Shown one piece after another: positions 43,343-52,962 of a stretch of DNA of 64,000 bases. The notes below the pieces were generated by a model. That model ran no database searches, was not told the origin of the DNA, and saw only the letters and a list, made by a program, of their open reading frames with translations. The position numbers and the translations under genes were made by a program. The DNA comes from Candidatus Bathyarchaeota archaeon (lineage in GTDB: Archaea; Thermoproteota; Bathyarchaeia; Bathyarchaeales; Bathycorpusculaceae): positions 236,073 to 300,072 of the forward strand of contig JAOZHV010000022.1 of the NCBI GenBank assembly GCA_026014725.1, written 5' to 3'. Within the stretch, counting starts at the first letter, position 1, and every line of letters begins with the position of its first letter.

Positions 43343-44119
43343 TTGGTAGCAACACCTGAAAATAACCCCCTCACTCCATTCTTTATTGTATGTGCAAGAA
43401 ACAGACAACACGTAAAAGCAAAAATCTTTGAACTAGAACATATGAAAGCCCATTTCCTAATAGTCTGCGGCGAAAAAGTAGACCACCCACATGTCCTATA
43501 CAGAAAAACCATAGGCAAATGGGACGCAATCAATTTCGGAGTACAATTTATCCCAAAAAACGTTGAAGTAGTTGTTTTTAATGACGTTGACAACAAAATC
43601 TATAATTTTGAGGAAGGCCTCAAAGCATTAAAAGATGGCAAAGACGTCATTTACTGTAGAATATCAGTTTCTAAAGGTCCTCAGTTAAAATTTTATAAAA
43701 TCCTTGATCCGATACGAGAAAAATTCCATATAGCTGCAAACGGAGATCTCATGATTATTCGACGAGAAGTTTTGGAACAAGTGCTCCCCATCCCTCCATG
43801 TATTGCTGAAGATTCTTACATACTTTTTAAAGCTTTGGAACTTGGTTATCGCGCGCATTTTTCCACAAGGGCTTATGTTGCAACTGAAAAATCTGCAAAT
43901 GCGAATATAGAAGAAGCTTACAAAACAAGGACAACATTAGGGATCTATCAAGCTTTGATCTATGCAAAACCCTCTTTGTTAATTCGTGTTTTTTACTTTT
44001 TACTGCCCATCTTTGCACCTATATTTTTATTAGCAGGAGCGGATGGCATAGCTTGGGCAAAGGGAATAGAGAAAGCTGTCAATGCCCGCGTTCAGCGAAA
44101 ATTTCCAACAAAATTTTAG
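43343..44119 (+). CDS. Glycosyltransferase-like protein (GT-A fold)
   Basis: 258 residues. The pattern VVFNDVDNKIYNFEEGLKAL has the DVD metal motif of GT2 enzymes; AANGDLMIIRREVLEQVLP and IAEDSYILFKALELGYRAHF (the ED catalytic base) match processive GT2 transferases such as hyaluronan- or cellulose-synthase relatives. A C-terminal membrane helix at ~220-240. TTG start. Acceptor and donor unknown. Confidence 0.75.
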   Translation: MVATPENNPLTPFFIVCARNRQHVKAKIFELEHMKAHFLIVCGEKVDHPHVLYRKTIGKWDAINFGVQFIPKNVEVVVFNDVDNKIYNFEEGLKALKDGKDVIYCRISVSKGPQLKFYKILDPIREKFHIAANGDLMIIRREVLEQVLPIPPCIAEDSYILFKALELGYRAHFSTRAYVATEKSANANIEEAYKTRTTLGIYQALIYAKPSLLIRVFYFLLPIFAPIFLLAGADGIAWAKGIEKAVNARVQRKFPTKF

Positions 44120-44140
44120 AACAAGCTAGTGCCAGCTTAA

Positions 44141-44848
44141 GTGTGTAAAATAAGCGTAATCTCAATTGCAAAGCAAGAAAGCGAATTAGAGCGGTTACGT
44201 CAAGCTTTGACCAATCAAACGTTCAAAGACTTTGAGTTTATAATATCGACAAAGAATACCATTCCTGAAGCTTGGAATGACGCCATCTCGAAAGCAAAAG
44301 GGGAATTCTTAGTATTTACCGAGTCAGATTCCGTACCCCTATATGATACTTGGTTAGAAGAGATAGTTAAAACTGCTAAAAAAGGTGCCATATTAAAAGG
44401 ACTAGAAATAAATCCTACAGATTTAGATCTTTGCAACTTAGTATGTGACGCTGAAATCTTTAGGGATTTGAGGTTTGATGAGTCATTCCGAATTTGCGAA
44501 GACACGGAGTTTTTTGTCCGTTCAAGAAAAACAGGAATCGAAATACAGTTTACCAATGCCTTTCCAGTAATACATACTCCTTCCAAATCATGGCGCAAGA
44601 CTCTGTATCGAGCCCCAAGGTTCGGCATAAATCACATACGAATCCTATTTCTTCATGGCAGGAATTTCATAGAGGATGTCAACACACGTAATTTTCAAGG
44701 TAATAGAATAAACCCTGTGAGTAACCGGCTTCGAATCATAGTTGAAAACTTGCTTATCCTGATGGGGTTATGTGGAGGTTCATTGTACTACTTCCCCCTC
44801 TTAGTTAAACGCAAGGTTAAAGAAAAAAAGAGTGCATTAGCAAATTGA
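44141..44848 (+). CDS. GT2-like glycosyltransferase
   Basis: 235 residues. Compact GT-A pattern: ISVISIAKQESELERL, FEFIISTKNTIPEAWNDAIS, FLVFTESDSVPLYDTWLEE (ESDS in place of DxD), then RICEDTEFFVRSRKTG with the ED base. C-terminal hydrophobic helix (~205-222). GTG start. It overlaps the next gene as TTGA. Confidence 0.78.
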   Translation: MCKISVISIAKQESELERLRQALTNQTFKDFEFIISTKNTIPEAWNDAISKAKGEFLVFTESDSVPLYDTWLEEIVKTAKKGAILKGLEINPTDLDLCNLVCDAEIFRDLRFDESFRICEDTEFFVRSRKTGIEIQFTNAFPVIHTPSKSWRKTLYRAPRFGINHIRILFLHGRNFIEDVNTRNFQGNRINPVSNRLRIIVENLLILMGLCGGSLYYFPLLVKRKVKEKKSALAN

Positions 44849-45864
44849 ATATCGCTGAGTTTGTAGTAGTGATCGGCAACCCGTTTTTTCCTATGAGATT
44901 AGAACCCGCTTCTGTAGATATGGTGAACTCAGCTGTTAAATATGCGGTGGACCATAAGGTATTTCCTTTATTTTATGATGGTTGCTCAAAAAATCAAATT
45001 TACTTGCCTAGCGAAGCTCATGCCCGAATTGAATACTACCAGAAGCACAGAGAAATGCAAATTGAAGCTTCTAAAGCCTTTATTGATATATGTGAAAAAT
45101 TGGATTTCGATTTTATGTTTTTTAAAACTTTCCGCCCTTTTAATTATATCCCTGATGATGTAGATATTCTGCTATCAGATAACGTGAACCTAAAGCTTCT
45201 GGTCAACGAGTTGAAGAAAGAGGGGTACTTCATACTTAAAGTGGGTACTCCAGAAATTGTTCTTCGAAAAGTCGATGGATGTAACTATGTCGATTTGGAT
45301 GTGCATAAGCGTTTAGCTGTCGGCTCGTTAGACATATTCAACGTTAAAAGTTTATGGCAAAAAAATGCTTATGACGTAATCAAGCTTGGTGATGGATATC
45401 AAGCCACCAAACTGTCAGAAGATTATGAGGTTGTGAGAGAAGCAGCATATTCGTTGCTTAAAGATTTCCATCTCTCTATAGCTGGCTTGTACCTTGGAAT
45501 TAATGCTATGATCAATAGGGACTTGACAGTTATTAAAAAAATTGCCATTGAAGAAAATTTTTCGATGCATCTTAGTCTCTACTTAGATCTTGTATACTCT
45601 TTAGCATGTGAACTTTTTGAGTCAGAAGTTAAGCCACTACTTCAATATAAAAGGGATGAAACTCTAATTTACCATCTCTGCAAAAACCTCAAGGTCCCTT
45701 ATCCTTACCCTATTCCAGCTATAGCGTGTGCGTATTTATCTAAAGCCCTTTTAGAAATAAATCGGAAAGGAAACGTGAGTGTTATCCCGCAGATAATGAA
45801 GCAACCTGCTTCCAAGGGTATTAATATTCTACTAGATTATGTAAGAAACCTTTCGAATGATTGA
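44845..45864 (+). CDS. Nucleotidyltransferase-fold protein (PF14907-like)
   Basis: 339 residues. The region DFDFMFFKTFRPFNYIPDDVDILLSD with PDDVD contains the acidic strand of a polymerase-beta-type nucleotidyltransferase, followed by YVDLDVHKR as the third acidic position. This arrangement is seen in uncharacterised nucleotidyltransferases in polysaccharide and peptide gene clusters. What it modifies is unknown. Overlaps both neighbours, TTG start. Confidence 0.65.
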   Translation: MNIAEFVVVIGNPFFPMRLEPASVDMVNSAVKYAVDHKVFPLFYDGCSKNQIYLPSEAHARIEYYQKHREMQIEASKAFIDICEKLDFDFMFFKTFRPFNYIPDDVDILLSDNVNLKLLVNELKKEGYFILKVGTPEIVLRKVDGCNYVDLDVHKRLAVGSLDIFNVKSLWQKNAYDVIKLGDGYQATKLSEDYEVVREAAYSLLKDFHLSIAGLYLGINAMINRDLTVIKKIAIEENFSMHLSLYLDLVYSLACELFESEVKPLLQYKRDETLIYHLCKNLKVPYPYPIPAIACAYLSKALLEINRKGNVSVIPQIMKQPASKGINILLDYVRNLSND

Positions 45865-46510
45865 GCACCAATATAAGATGCTGTATTTTTTCGGTCCTGA
45901 TGGAACAGGAAAAACCACGCATGCTGACCTCGTATCCTTTTATTTAAATGACATGGGTCTTAAAACTTGGCGTACAAGTGTAAAGCAACATCACACTCTA
46001 TCATTTTTACTTTTAAAACTCTTAACCTATAATAGTCCTAAGGGACAAGCTATGAGCTACTATGGTTTTTATGGCGATTTAGCCAAAAAAATAAAAACAC
46101 CTTGGAAAATTCTTGAACTTCTAAGTTTGCTGCCTGCTTTATTTTATCGCATATATCTACCTTTATTTCTAGGGTACATAGTGATTTGCGACAGATACCT
46201 GTTTGATACAATAGTTACGCTTTCATTTTTTCTAAAAGAACCCAAAATAATTTCAGGTTTATCCGTCAAGCTGTTGGTTAAGTTGATCCCAAAAAACAGT
46301 CTTTTAATCCACTTCGAGGCAGATAGTGCTGTCATACTTCAAAGAAAATCTGATGAACCTTTGACAAAGCAACTAATTGAATACTATAAAAAGGCTTACA
46401 GGGATGTTATAAAATGGTCTGGGCGAGAGATAACTACAGTAGATACTAGTATCTCTTCAGTAAAAGAAGTGCAATCAAATATACTGTCATTAATGTGTAG
46501 AATTCGTTGA
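45857..46510 (+). CDS. P-loop kinase, thymidylate-kinase-like (first copy)
   Basis: 217 residues. Walker A GPDGTGKT (13-20), a DR motif in VICDRYLFD (~110), and a LID-like region before VDTSISS. The fold matches thymidylate kinase, but the central part has long hydrophobic segments (ILELLSLLPALFYRIYLPLFL), unlike dTMP kinase. Such kinases inside glycan clusters are not explained; sugar or lipid phosphorylation is possible. It is followed by a GT4 transferase, a pattern repeated at 49056-50889. Confidence 0.75.
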   Translation: MIEHQYKMLYFFGPDGTGKTTHADLVSFYLNDMGLKTWRTSVKQHHTLSFLLLKLLTYNSPKGQAMSYYGFYGDLAKKIKTPWKILELLSLLPALFYRIYLPLFLGYIVICDRYLFDTIVTLSFFLKEPKIISGLSVKLLVKLIPKNSLLIHFEADSAVILQRKSDEPLTKQLIEYYKKAYRDVIKWSGREITTVDTSISSVKEVQSNILSLMCRIR

Positions 46511-47712
46511 AGATACTCGTGTTCTCGGAGTTATTCTATCCGCATGGCGGCGGAGCCGAATTAGCTACCTGGCTTTACTCAAAGTTGCTTGCAGAAGAAG
46601 GTATTAAAGTTACCATAGTTACCAAACAGTTTCCAGAAGAACCAGCGATAGAGAGTATCAACAGTAACTTAACGATATATAGATTACCGATTAACTTCAT
46701 GTTTGGCAGCAGATATCACACTTTAGCCAATATAGGGATGCTCGCTAACAGTTTCATAAATAAGTTGATTAGTCAATGTGACATTGTTTATGTTCCGTGT
46801 CTTTGGTATAGTGTTATACCCTTCGCTAGATGGCATAATAAACCAGTTGTAGTTCACCTGCATAATTATTCGATTGTTTGTTCCACTTCCTTAATGTTCG
46901 ATTTTGCGGAGTTTAAAATTAAGCCATCCTCTTTAAAGTCATATGTGATACACGAGACTATTGAAAGGAATCGCTCACCTGCTTCAGTCGCAACTTCATC
47001 TCTAATGAACGAGTTCGCTGGTCAGTTTTATAATCGAATGGGGCTCCTTGGTGATGTATTAATTTTTGTTAGTAACGCTCAAAGGTCTTTGGTAATATCA
47101 AACGTTCCTAGTCTAAAGGAAAAAAGCTGCATGATTTATAATCCAATACCCAATATTCCTATTGTAACAGCTGAAAATAGCGGTATTGGGTATTTTGGTG
47201 GAAGGAATTTCATAAAAGGTTATAACATTTTCCTAAAAACCTTACGGGCTATTCAGTGCTACTCTAAAGAAGTCAAGACTTACCTGACAATGACTGCTAA
47301 TGAACAAGTAAGTGTTCAATTAGATAACGGCGTAACTATGAACTTCTTACCTAGACTGCCTGAAGTTCAACTTATCAATCTTATGAAGCAGTTGTCAATA
47401 GTGGTTGTTCCTTCTTTATGGCCAGAGCCAGCACCTTACAGCTTGGTGCAATCTATGCTTTTAGGCAAACTTGTCATAGCCTCTGATATCGGAGGAATGC
47501 CCGAGATACTTTCAGGAGCTTCTTCTGGTATAAAATTAACCCAACCAGGAGATCATAAAGAAATTGCAGAAGGACTGTGTTCCTTTCTGTCCTTGCCAAT
47601 AGACGAAGCCAACGAGCTTGGTTTTAAGAATAGAGAGCATATTCTGCGGAAGTTCAACAATAAAACCGCTGTTTGCTCATTCATCTCAGTCTTAAATAAA
47701 CTACAAAATTAG
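46507..47712 (+). CDS. GT4 glycosyltransferase
   Basis: 401 residues. N-terminal MKILVFSELFYPHGGGAEL is the acceptor-domain start of GT-B GT4 enzymes. The C-terminal donor domain shows YFGGRNFIKGYNIFL, VPSLWPEPAPYSLVQSML (the E-x7-E type region) and SDIGGMPEIL. TTG start overlapping the kinase stop. It probably adds a hexose to a growing glycan on the cytoplasmic side. Confidence 0.88.
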   Translation: MKILVFSELFYPHGGGAELATWLYSKLLAEEGIKVTIVTKQFPEEPAIESINSNLTIYRLPINFMFGSRYHTLANIGMLANSFINKLISQCDIVYVPCLWYSVIPFARWHNKPVVVHLHNYSIVCSTSLMFDFAEFKIKPSSLKSYVIHETIERNRSPASVATSSLMNEFAGQFYNRMGLLGDVLIFVSNAQRSLVISNVPSLKEKSCMIYNPIPNIPIVTAENSGIGYFGGRNFIKGYNIFLKTLRAIQCYSKEVKTYLTMTANEQVSVQLDNGVTMNFLPRLPEVQLINLMKQLSIVVVPSLWPEPAPYSLVQSMLLGKLVIASDIGGMPEILSGASSGIKLTQPGDHKEIAEGLCSFLSLPIDEANELGFKNREHILRKFNNKTAVCSFISVLNKLQN

Positions 47713-47719
47713 CAATTCC

Positions 47720-49003
47720 ATGTTAGTTTCACCTTACCAATTTTTTGTTCTGTTTTTCGCTTTGCTATACTGCCTCTTTTTCTTTTTCAAACTCAATGTC
47801 AAAGAGCAGGCTACTTTTAATGCTTCTAAATGGTCTCAAAAGGCGCATGTTTGCATTTTACTTGTCGTTCTTGTCCTCCCATGGATTATATTTGCAGTAC
47901 TTAACCCTGTTGACTTCCGTAACGCCGACATTAAAATGAACATGGCTGACTCTCAAATTATCCTTCAACAAGGACGTATACAGTCAAGTTCCATGTTAGA
48001 AAATGATTATTACCATTTTTTCCCAATTTTTACCTTATTAATTTCATCAATCTCCAGCGTCACAAGATTAACTTCGTTACAGGCCGTTCATGTATTAAAT
48101 GTAGTTATTCAAGTATTGTTCTGGTTACTAGTTTGGGTATTACTTTTTAGGAATTCCACTGGTAAATTGAAACATCATTTTATTCTTCTTGGCATAGTCA
48201 CAGCCACTTACGCTAATCCGTATCTTTACGGTTATTTCAATACGCCCCTACCCCAAACTATGGGACTGTGCGTTCTGCTGTTATTGCTTATGATGAGTTT
48301 GAGTATAAACAACAAATCTTATGCTTTGATTTATGTGATCATTCTGACAGTTGGTTTAGTTCATGTTAGCATTTTACCTATTTTCTTACTATCTTTGGTT
48401 ATCCTATTTCTTTCTACCGAATTAGTAAAAAAGCAAGCGGTGATTAGTCTTCCTCAAAAGTTGCGGTATATGACGCCGTTACCTATTGTTCTCCTTTTTG
48501 CTTATGTATTTAACACTGTCGCGGCATATCCAGTTGTTGGGTATTTACAAAAAATTCTGTCTTATCTGTCTGACCTTGCCAACGATGCATTGAGTGGACA
48601 GATATCTGCTGCCGAAGGTTTGCCGAGAGGCACTTTATACCCATTAAATGCGTTAGGACCAGCACTTATTATTGGTGCAACAGCAGCGTTCTTAATACTT
48701 CAATTTCAAGCAGTTCATAGGCAACAAGAAACGAATAATTGGTTAAGTATGCTTGCAGTACTTTCTCTGATACTTATTTTTCTTGGTACTCTCCGAGGGC
48801 AATTCGATGTTTGGGGGCAAGCCTTTGGAAGCATATCTAGATATTTTAACCTGCCTGGATATGCTTTGGCAACGGTTGTTGCAAGTTGGACTATAGCTAA
48901 TTCATTTCAGCGCGAGCGCAAAAAATGGGTGTTAACTGTGTTGTTGCTTGTAGTTGTGATATTGCCTTCCATAGGTGGATTATTAGATCCTCTGGCATTT
49001 TGA
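47720..49003 (+). CDS. Polytopic membrane protein, possible GT-C enzyme
   Basis: 427 residues with about ten helices. An early loop after the second helix holds NPVDFRNADIKMNMADSQII and several Asp, the place where GT-C transferases keep their catalytic Asp. No DUF match recognised. It could be a glycan polymerase, flippase or lipid-linked transferase; being surrounded by transferases supports a glycan role. Confidence 0.6.
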   Translation: MLVSPYQFFVLFFALLYCLFFFFKLNVKEQATFNASKWSQKAHVCILLVVLVLPWIIFAVLNPVDFRNADIKMNMADSQIILQQGRIQSSSMLENDYYHFFPIFTLLISSISSVTRLTSLQAVHVLNVVIQVLFWLLVWVLLFRNSTGKLKHHFILLGIVTATYANPYLYGYFNTPLPQTMGLCVLLLLLMMSLSINNKSYALIYVIILTVGLVHVSILPIFLLSLVILFLSTELVKKQAVISLPQKLRYMTPLPIVLLFAYVFNTVAAYPVVGYLQKILSYLSDLANDALSGQISAAEGLPRGTLYPLNALGPALIIGATAAFLILQFQAVHRQQETNNWLSMLAVLSLILIFLGTLRGQFDVWGQAFGSISRYFNLPGYALATVVASWTIANSFQRERKKWVLTVLLLVVVILPSIGGLLDPLAF

Positions 49004-49055
49004 AGTGAATCTGAATGGGATTTGACAACTCCATTAAGCATTATATACTACAATA

Positions 49056-49817
49056 GTGAGGAAAGTCTCTAACTCGCTAACGAAGAATTCATCTTGTTTG
49101 ATAGCTTTCATGGGGCCGTGTGGCGCTGGTAAATCTACGCAGGCACTTATTGTTGCTTCAGCTTTAAAGAGAAAGAAAATCAAAGTTACAACAAATGTCA
49201 TTACAAGCAATCATGGGTTTGCTAAGGTATTGTGGAATCTAACCAAGAGCGTAAAAAAGGATCATTCCATACTGTATCACACCAGTTTGCGCTGGCTTTG
49301 GTGGGGACTGCAAATTCAAGGCATTCTGCTTAAATTATTTTTCAGAATTCAACTACCCCTTTATTGCGGATACGTGGTAATTTCGGACGGTTACCTCATG
49401 CCGCAATGTGCAGTGCTTTTGGATGTACAGCGGCATGGGCTGATGCCGCTCAAAGCATGTTCAAGATTTCTCACTTTTCTGCTGAAATTCGTGCAAAAAA
49501 ATATGATATCGATAATATTGGATTCGCCAACTGAGGTGCTTATGAAACGGTATGTTGATCGTGGCAGTAATTCAGAACCGACACGATATATAGTAGCCCA
49601 GCGAGATGCATGTAAGCTTATAAAGAGTCAGAGGAACCTTCAAATTGACACATCTAGCATGGTCAAAGAGGAAACTTTTGCCCACATAATCGATTACATC
49701 TTCAAAAACTGCGGTGTTCATAAAAATCATAGTCAACCAGTAAGAATAGACTTGGAGAAGGTTACTAATCAGAATTTGTTTGCTGGTAGGAACATGGTTT
49801 CCTCCAATCTGGAATGA
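49056..49817 (+). CDS. P-loop kinase, thymidylate-kinase-like (second copy)
   Basis: 253 residues. Walker A GPCGAGKS (20-27) and VISDGYLM at ~125 in place of the DR motif. It shares layout with the kinase at 45857: a hydrophobic middle (LLKLFFRIQLPLYCGYVVIS) before the DG/DR motif. The C-terminal ~25 residues are encoded by sequence that also starts the next gene. GTG start. It is again followed by a GT4 gene. Confidence 0.72.
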   Translation: MRKVSNSLTKNSSCLIAFMGPCGAGKSTQALIVASALKRKKIKVTTNVITSNHGFAKVLWNLTKSVKKDHSILYHTSLRWLWWGLQIQGILLKLFFRIQLPLYCGYVVISDGYLMPQCAVLLDVQRHGLMPLKACSRFLTFLLKFVQKNMISIILDSPTEVLMKRYVDRGSNSEPTRYIVAQRDACKLIKSQRNLQIDTSSMVKEETFAHIIDYIFKNCGVHKNHSQPVRIDLEKVTNQNLFAGRNMVSSNLE

Positions 49818-50889
49818 AGGTCCGAGCTTCTTTTTCAAAGACCTTTCTCAAATGTTTACAGAAAGTGGTCACGAAGTAACAGTGCTTACTTTACCTTGGG
49901 GCTGGAAAAATTTCGCGGGGAAAATGCTGACTTTTAACTGTTTTATTAGAAATTATATCCACTTAATTTTTAATGGCGATTATGACTTTGTAGTCGCTCC
50001 TTTTTGGGGTTATCAGGATTTCAGAAGGTACTTCCCAATTTTATTTTTAAAGCCTAAATGTATCTTTGTGGCTCTGGGTTCAGACTGGTTTGACTTTCGA
50101 GCTAAACATCAAAAGCAGAGGTATTGGCGTTTCTACATTTGGCTTAAAGAACGACTTTCGACCACAATTCTGTGCAAGGCATCCGCTGTTGTTTCCTCTC
50201 CGGATATTTTAGAAAAAATCGGAAAATACTTTTACATCGAGGCAAAAAAGTTAAAATACATAGAATTGCCGGTCGACACGGAGAAATTCAATCCACAAGT
50301 GGAACCTGTGCCTCTAAACAAGAATGGCAAAATACTAATTCATATCAGCAGATTAGCTGAGGGCAAAGGGTTAAGATGTCTCTTGAAAGCTTTGCCTACA
50401 GTTATTGCTTATGACAATTCGGCTGAGCTATGGCTAATAGGCGATGGGCCATTAAAGCAAGAGTTAGTTTCATTAGCAAATGAATTAGGTATTGCTGAAA
50501 AGGTAAGATTTGTAGGAAAAATTTCCCATGTAGAAGTGCCAAAATATATCGCGGCTGCTTACATCGCAATCGAAGCTGGCTCTGAGGGCGGAGGGCTTGG
50601 AAATGTTGTTAGAGAAATAATGGCTATGAAAAAGCCAATTGTCACAGCAAACATACATTTACAGATTAAGCAGGTATTTGTATACCAAAAATGTGGATTG
50701 GCAATTTCTGACCCAGATGATTACAAAGATTTGGCCGATAAAATTATTCTCTATTTGGCTAATGAACGTGAGAGAATTGAGAAATCGTCAAATGCCTTTA
50801 ATTATATAGTTATGAACGCGTCTTACCAAGTCGTTTCCAAGAAATGGGCTGATTTGTTCATCATACTGAAGTTTGGGCGACCTTGTTAG
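49780..50889 (+). CDS. GT4 glycosyltransferase
   Basis: 369 residues. VGTWFPPIWNEGPSFFF is a typical GT4 N-terminus and ILIHISRLAEGKGLRCLLKA, AELWLIGDGPLKQELV, VRFVGKISHVEVPKYI and the region EAGSEGGGLGNVVREIMAM form the donor site. The TTG at 49780 is the only standard start in frame, but it misses residues that usually precede this motif. An ATC at 49768, six bases after GGAGAAGG, would give MRICLLVGTWFPP and may be a rare start. It overlaps the kinase gene by 38 bases or more. Confidence 0.82.
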   Translation: MLVGTWFPPIWNEGPSFFFKDLSQMFTESGHEVTVLTLPWGWKNFAGKMLTFNCFIRNYIHLIFNGDYDFVVAPFWGYQDFRRYFPILFLKPKCIFVALGSDWFDFRAKHQKQRYWRFYIWLKERLSTTILCKASAVVSSPDILEKIGKYFYIEAKKLKYIELPVDTEKFNPQVEPVPLNKNGKILIHISRLAEGKGLRCLLKALPTVIAYDNSAELWLIGDGPLKQELVSLANELGIAEKVRFVGKISHVEVPKYIAAAYIAIEAGSEGGGLGNVVREIMAMKKPIVTANIHLQIKQVFVYQKCGLAISDPDDYKDLADKIILYLANERERIEKSSNAFNYIVMNASYQVVSKKWADLFIILKFGRPC

Positions 50890-50960
50890 GTTTAGGTGAG
50901 AATGAGAAACGCTTTCCAAACACCCTTGTTTTTGCTTTTGATAAGATGAGGTAATAAGTA

Positions 50961-52034
50961 GTGATTGAGCATTCAAAGACAACCATACAAGAGAACGATA
51001 TTGACGCAGTCGTATCAGTATTAAAAAGCAGAATAGTGAACTGTTCTCATGTTACTGAAGAGTTTGAAAAGCGGTTCGCCGATTATATAGGTGTAAGACG
51101 GGCGTTTGCCACAAGTTCAGGAACAAACGCGCTCTTTCTAGCACTTAAGGTCTTGGGTATCGGAAGAGGAGATGAAGTTATCATTCCTTCATACGTCTGC
51201 GATGATGTTCTTTCGGCGGTATGGTTCGCTGGAGCTGATGCAAAGCTTGCCGATATTTGCTTAGATGATTTTAACATCGACCCTGACGATGTCGAACTTA
51301 AAATTAGCAAGAACACAAAAGCAATAATCTGTCCTCACCTTTTTGGAATGCCAGCCCAAATTAACAAACTTCTTCGCCTAAACCTTCCATTAATCGAAGA
51401 TTGCGCGCATTCAATAGGTGCTGAATATGAAAATAAAAAAGTGGGGTCTTTTGGCATTATCTCTGTTTTTTCATTTCACGCTTTAAAAATGTTGACATGC
51501 GGCGAGGGAGGAATGCTATTAACTTCAAACAAAACAATCTGTGATAAACTGCATTCGTTCTTGTTTCCTAATTTCGATGCTCAAGAGTACACTTTAACAT
51601 TCCATATGTCTAATATATCGGCAGCTTTAGGGATATCGCAACTATCAAACATAGATAGTTTTCTTCAAAAAAGAAAAGAAATCGCAGACACTTATGCCCG
51701 CGAACTAAGCGACCTTGAGGTAACTTTACCATCTTATAAAACAGCTGAGCGTTGCTCTTCAGTATTCCGTTACTGCATAAAAATCGGGTCATCACTAAGT
51801 TTAGAGCAAGTTTTCAAAATGTATGCAGACGAGGGTATCATTGTGCGCTCACCAGTGAAAAAAGCGTTACATTCATTCAAGCCATTTCATGACCAATATT
51901 GTAGTAATACCGAATATGCAATTCGCCATGTTGTTTCATTACCAATTTATCCTCTGTTAACTGAAGAAGAGCAAAAACGCGTTATCAACGTAACTAAATC
52001 AATTTTTGGAAAGAGGCAAGACGGCAGAGCATGA
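50961..52034 (+). CDS. DegT/DnrJ/EryC1-type aminotransferase
   Basis: 357 residues. PLP Lys K176 in FHALKMLTCGEGG, D148 in LIEDCAHSIGA, and FATSSGTNALFLAL near residue 50. The family moves an amino group to a keto-sugar nucleotide, giving amino sugars for surface glycans. GTG start; overlaps the methyltransferase as ATGA. A second member is at 56237. Confidence 0.92.
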   Translation: MIEHSKTTIQENDIDAVVSVLKSRIVNCSHVTEEFEKRFADYIGVRRAFATSSGTNALFLALKVLGIGRGDEVIIPSYVCDDVLSAVWFAGADAKLADICLDDFNIDPDDVELKISKNTKAIICPHLFGMPAQINKLLRLNLPLIEDCAHSIGAEYENKKVGSFGIISVFSFHALKMLTCGEGGMLLTSNKTICDKLHSFLFPNFDAQEYTLTFHMSNISAALGISQLSNIDSFLQKRKEIADTYARELSDLEVTLPSYKTAERCSSVFRYCIKIGSSLSLEQVFKMYADEGIIVRSPVKKALHSFKPFHDQYCSNTEYAIRHVVSLPIYPLLTEEEQKRVINVTKSIFGKRQDGRA

Positions 52035-52915
52035 GTAATTGGAAGACTGCTTTGTTCTTACCTAAAAAATACATCTGTGTAGATGGCATATGGTTGAATA
52101 AGTCAATTGCCATCAATCCTGAAATTAACGTCTTTAATAGCATAAACTTCGTTTCGCGGGTTGCGCAAAAATACACAACTTTAGGTCAAGAGACTCCTAT
52201 TTATATGCGTCATTTCGATTATATGCTCAAAAATTTTGCTGAAAAAGATCTAAAATTTGTGATGGACTTGGGGTGTGGTGATGGGCGGTTTATCCCCTAT
52301 TTGTTAGAAAAAGGGTTTGAGCATGTAGTAGCAGTTGATATTAGTTTAGACAATTTAGAAAGGATACAGAATAGGTTATCTGAAAAAGAAAAAAACAAGG
52401 TTTTGCTAGTTTGTGATGATATTTATACTCTTTCTTTCAATCCTTACTTATTTGATTGGATTTTCGCTATCGGTCTATTACACTTGCTTAAGGATATTCC
52501 GAGTGCATTAAACATTATCGGTCGTTTGCTTAAACGGGGTGGCCATTTTGTTAATGGCGAGGCGACATTTGACCAAGCGCTACTGTACTCCTTGGTTATT
52601 GGCGATATAGAAGAGTTTATTCGTGTAGCAAAAACAGCCACAAGGGGAAAAAGTGCAGAAAATTTGAAAGATAGATATGCAATATTAAAATGTGGACAAA
52701 TTGAAAAACTTCTTGAACAAGAAGGCTTCAGAATACAGCAGACTTACGGTATCTCGATGTATCCAAGCTTAGTGTTCGGTGGGTTCCTGCAAAAGCATGA
52801 AGTATCAGAGGAAAAAAAGGAAGAGTTGTCTTCAGTCCTAAATAGTCTATGTTCAACTGACACTACTGCATATCGGGTTATTCTGTATCTTAGCCAAAAA
52901 AATCATGCACCCTGA
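52031..52915 (+). CDS. SAM-dependent methyltransferase
   Basis: 294 residues. Class I motif I is VMDLGCGDGRFIPYL (~78-91), motif II VVAVDISLDNLER, then FDWIFAIGLLHLLKDIP and LLKRGGHFVNGEATF. The first ~55 residues do not belong to the core. The target is likely a sugar or lipid intermediate of the locus, by context only. Confidence 0.88.
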   Translation: MSNWKTALFLPKKYICVDGIWLNKSIAINPEINVFNSINFVSRVAQKYTTLGQETPIYMRHFDYMLKNFAEKDLKFVMDLGCGDGRFIPYLLEKGFEHVVAVDISLDNLERIQNRLSEKEKNKVLLVCDDIYTLSFNPYLFDWIFAIGLLHLLKDIPSALNIIGRLLKRGGHFVNGEATFDQALLYSLVIGDIEEFIRVAKTATRGKSAENLKDRYAILKCGQIEKLLEQEGFRIQQTYGISMYPSLVFGGFLQKHEVSEEKKEELSSVLNSLCSTDTTAYRVILYLSQKNHAP

Positions 52916-52962
52916 AAAACTAATTGTTCATAAACACAACAATTAGTAGGTAAGCGGGTTAA

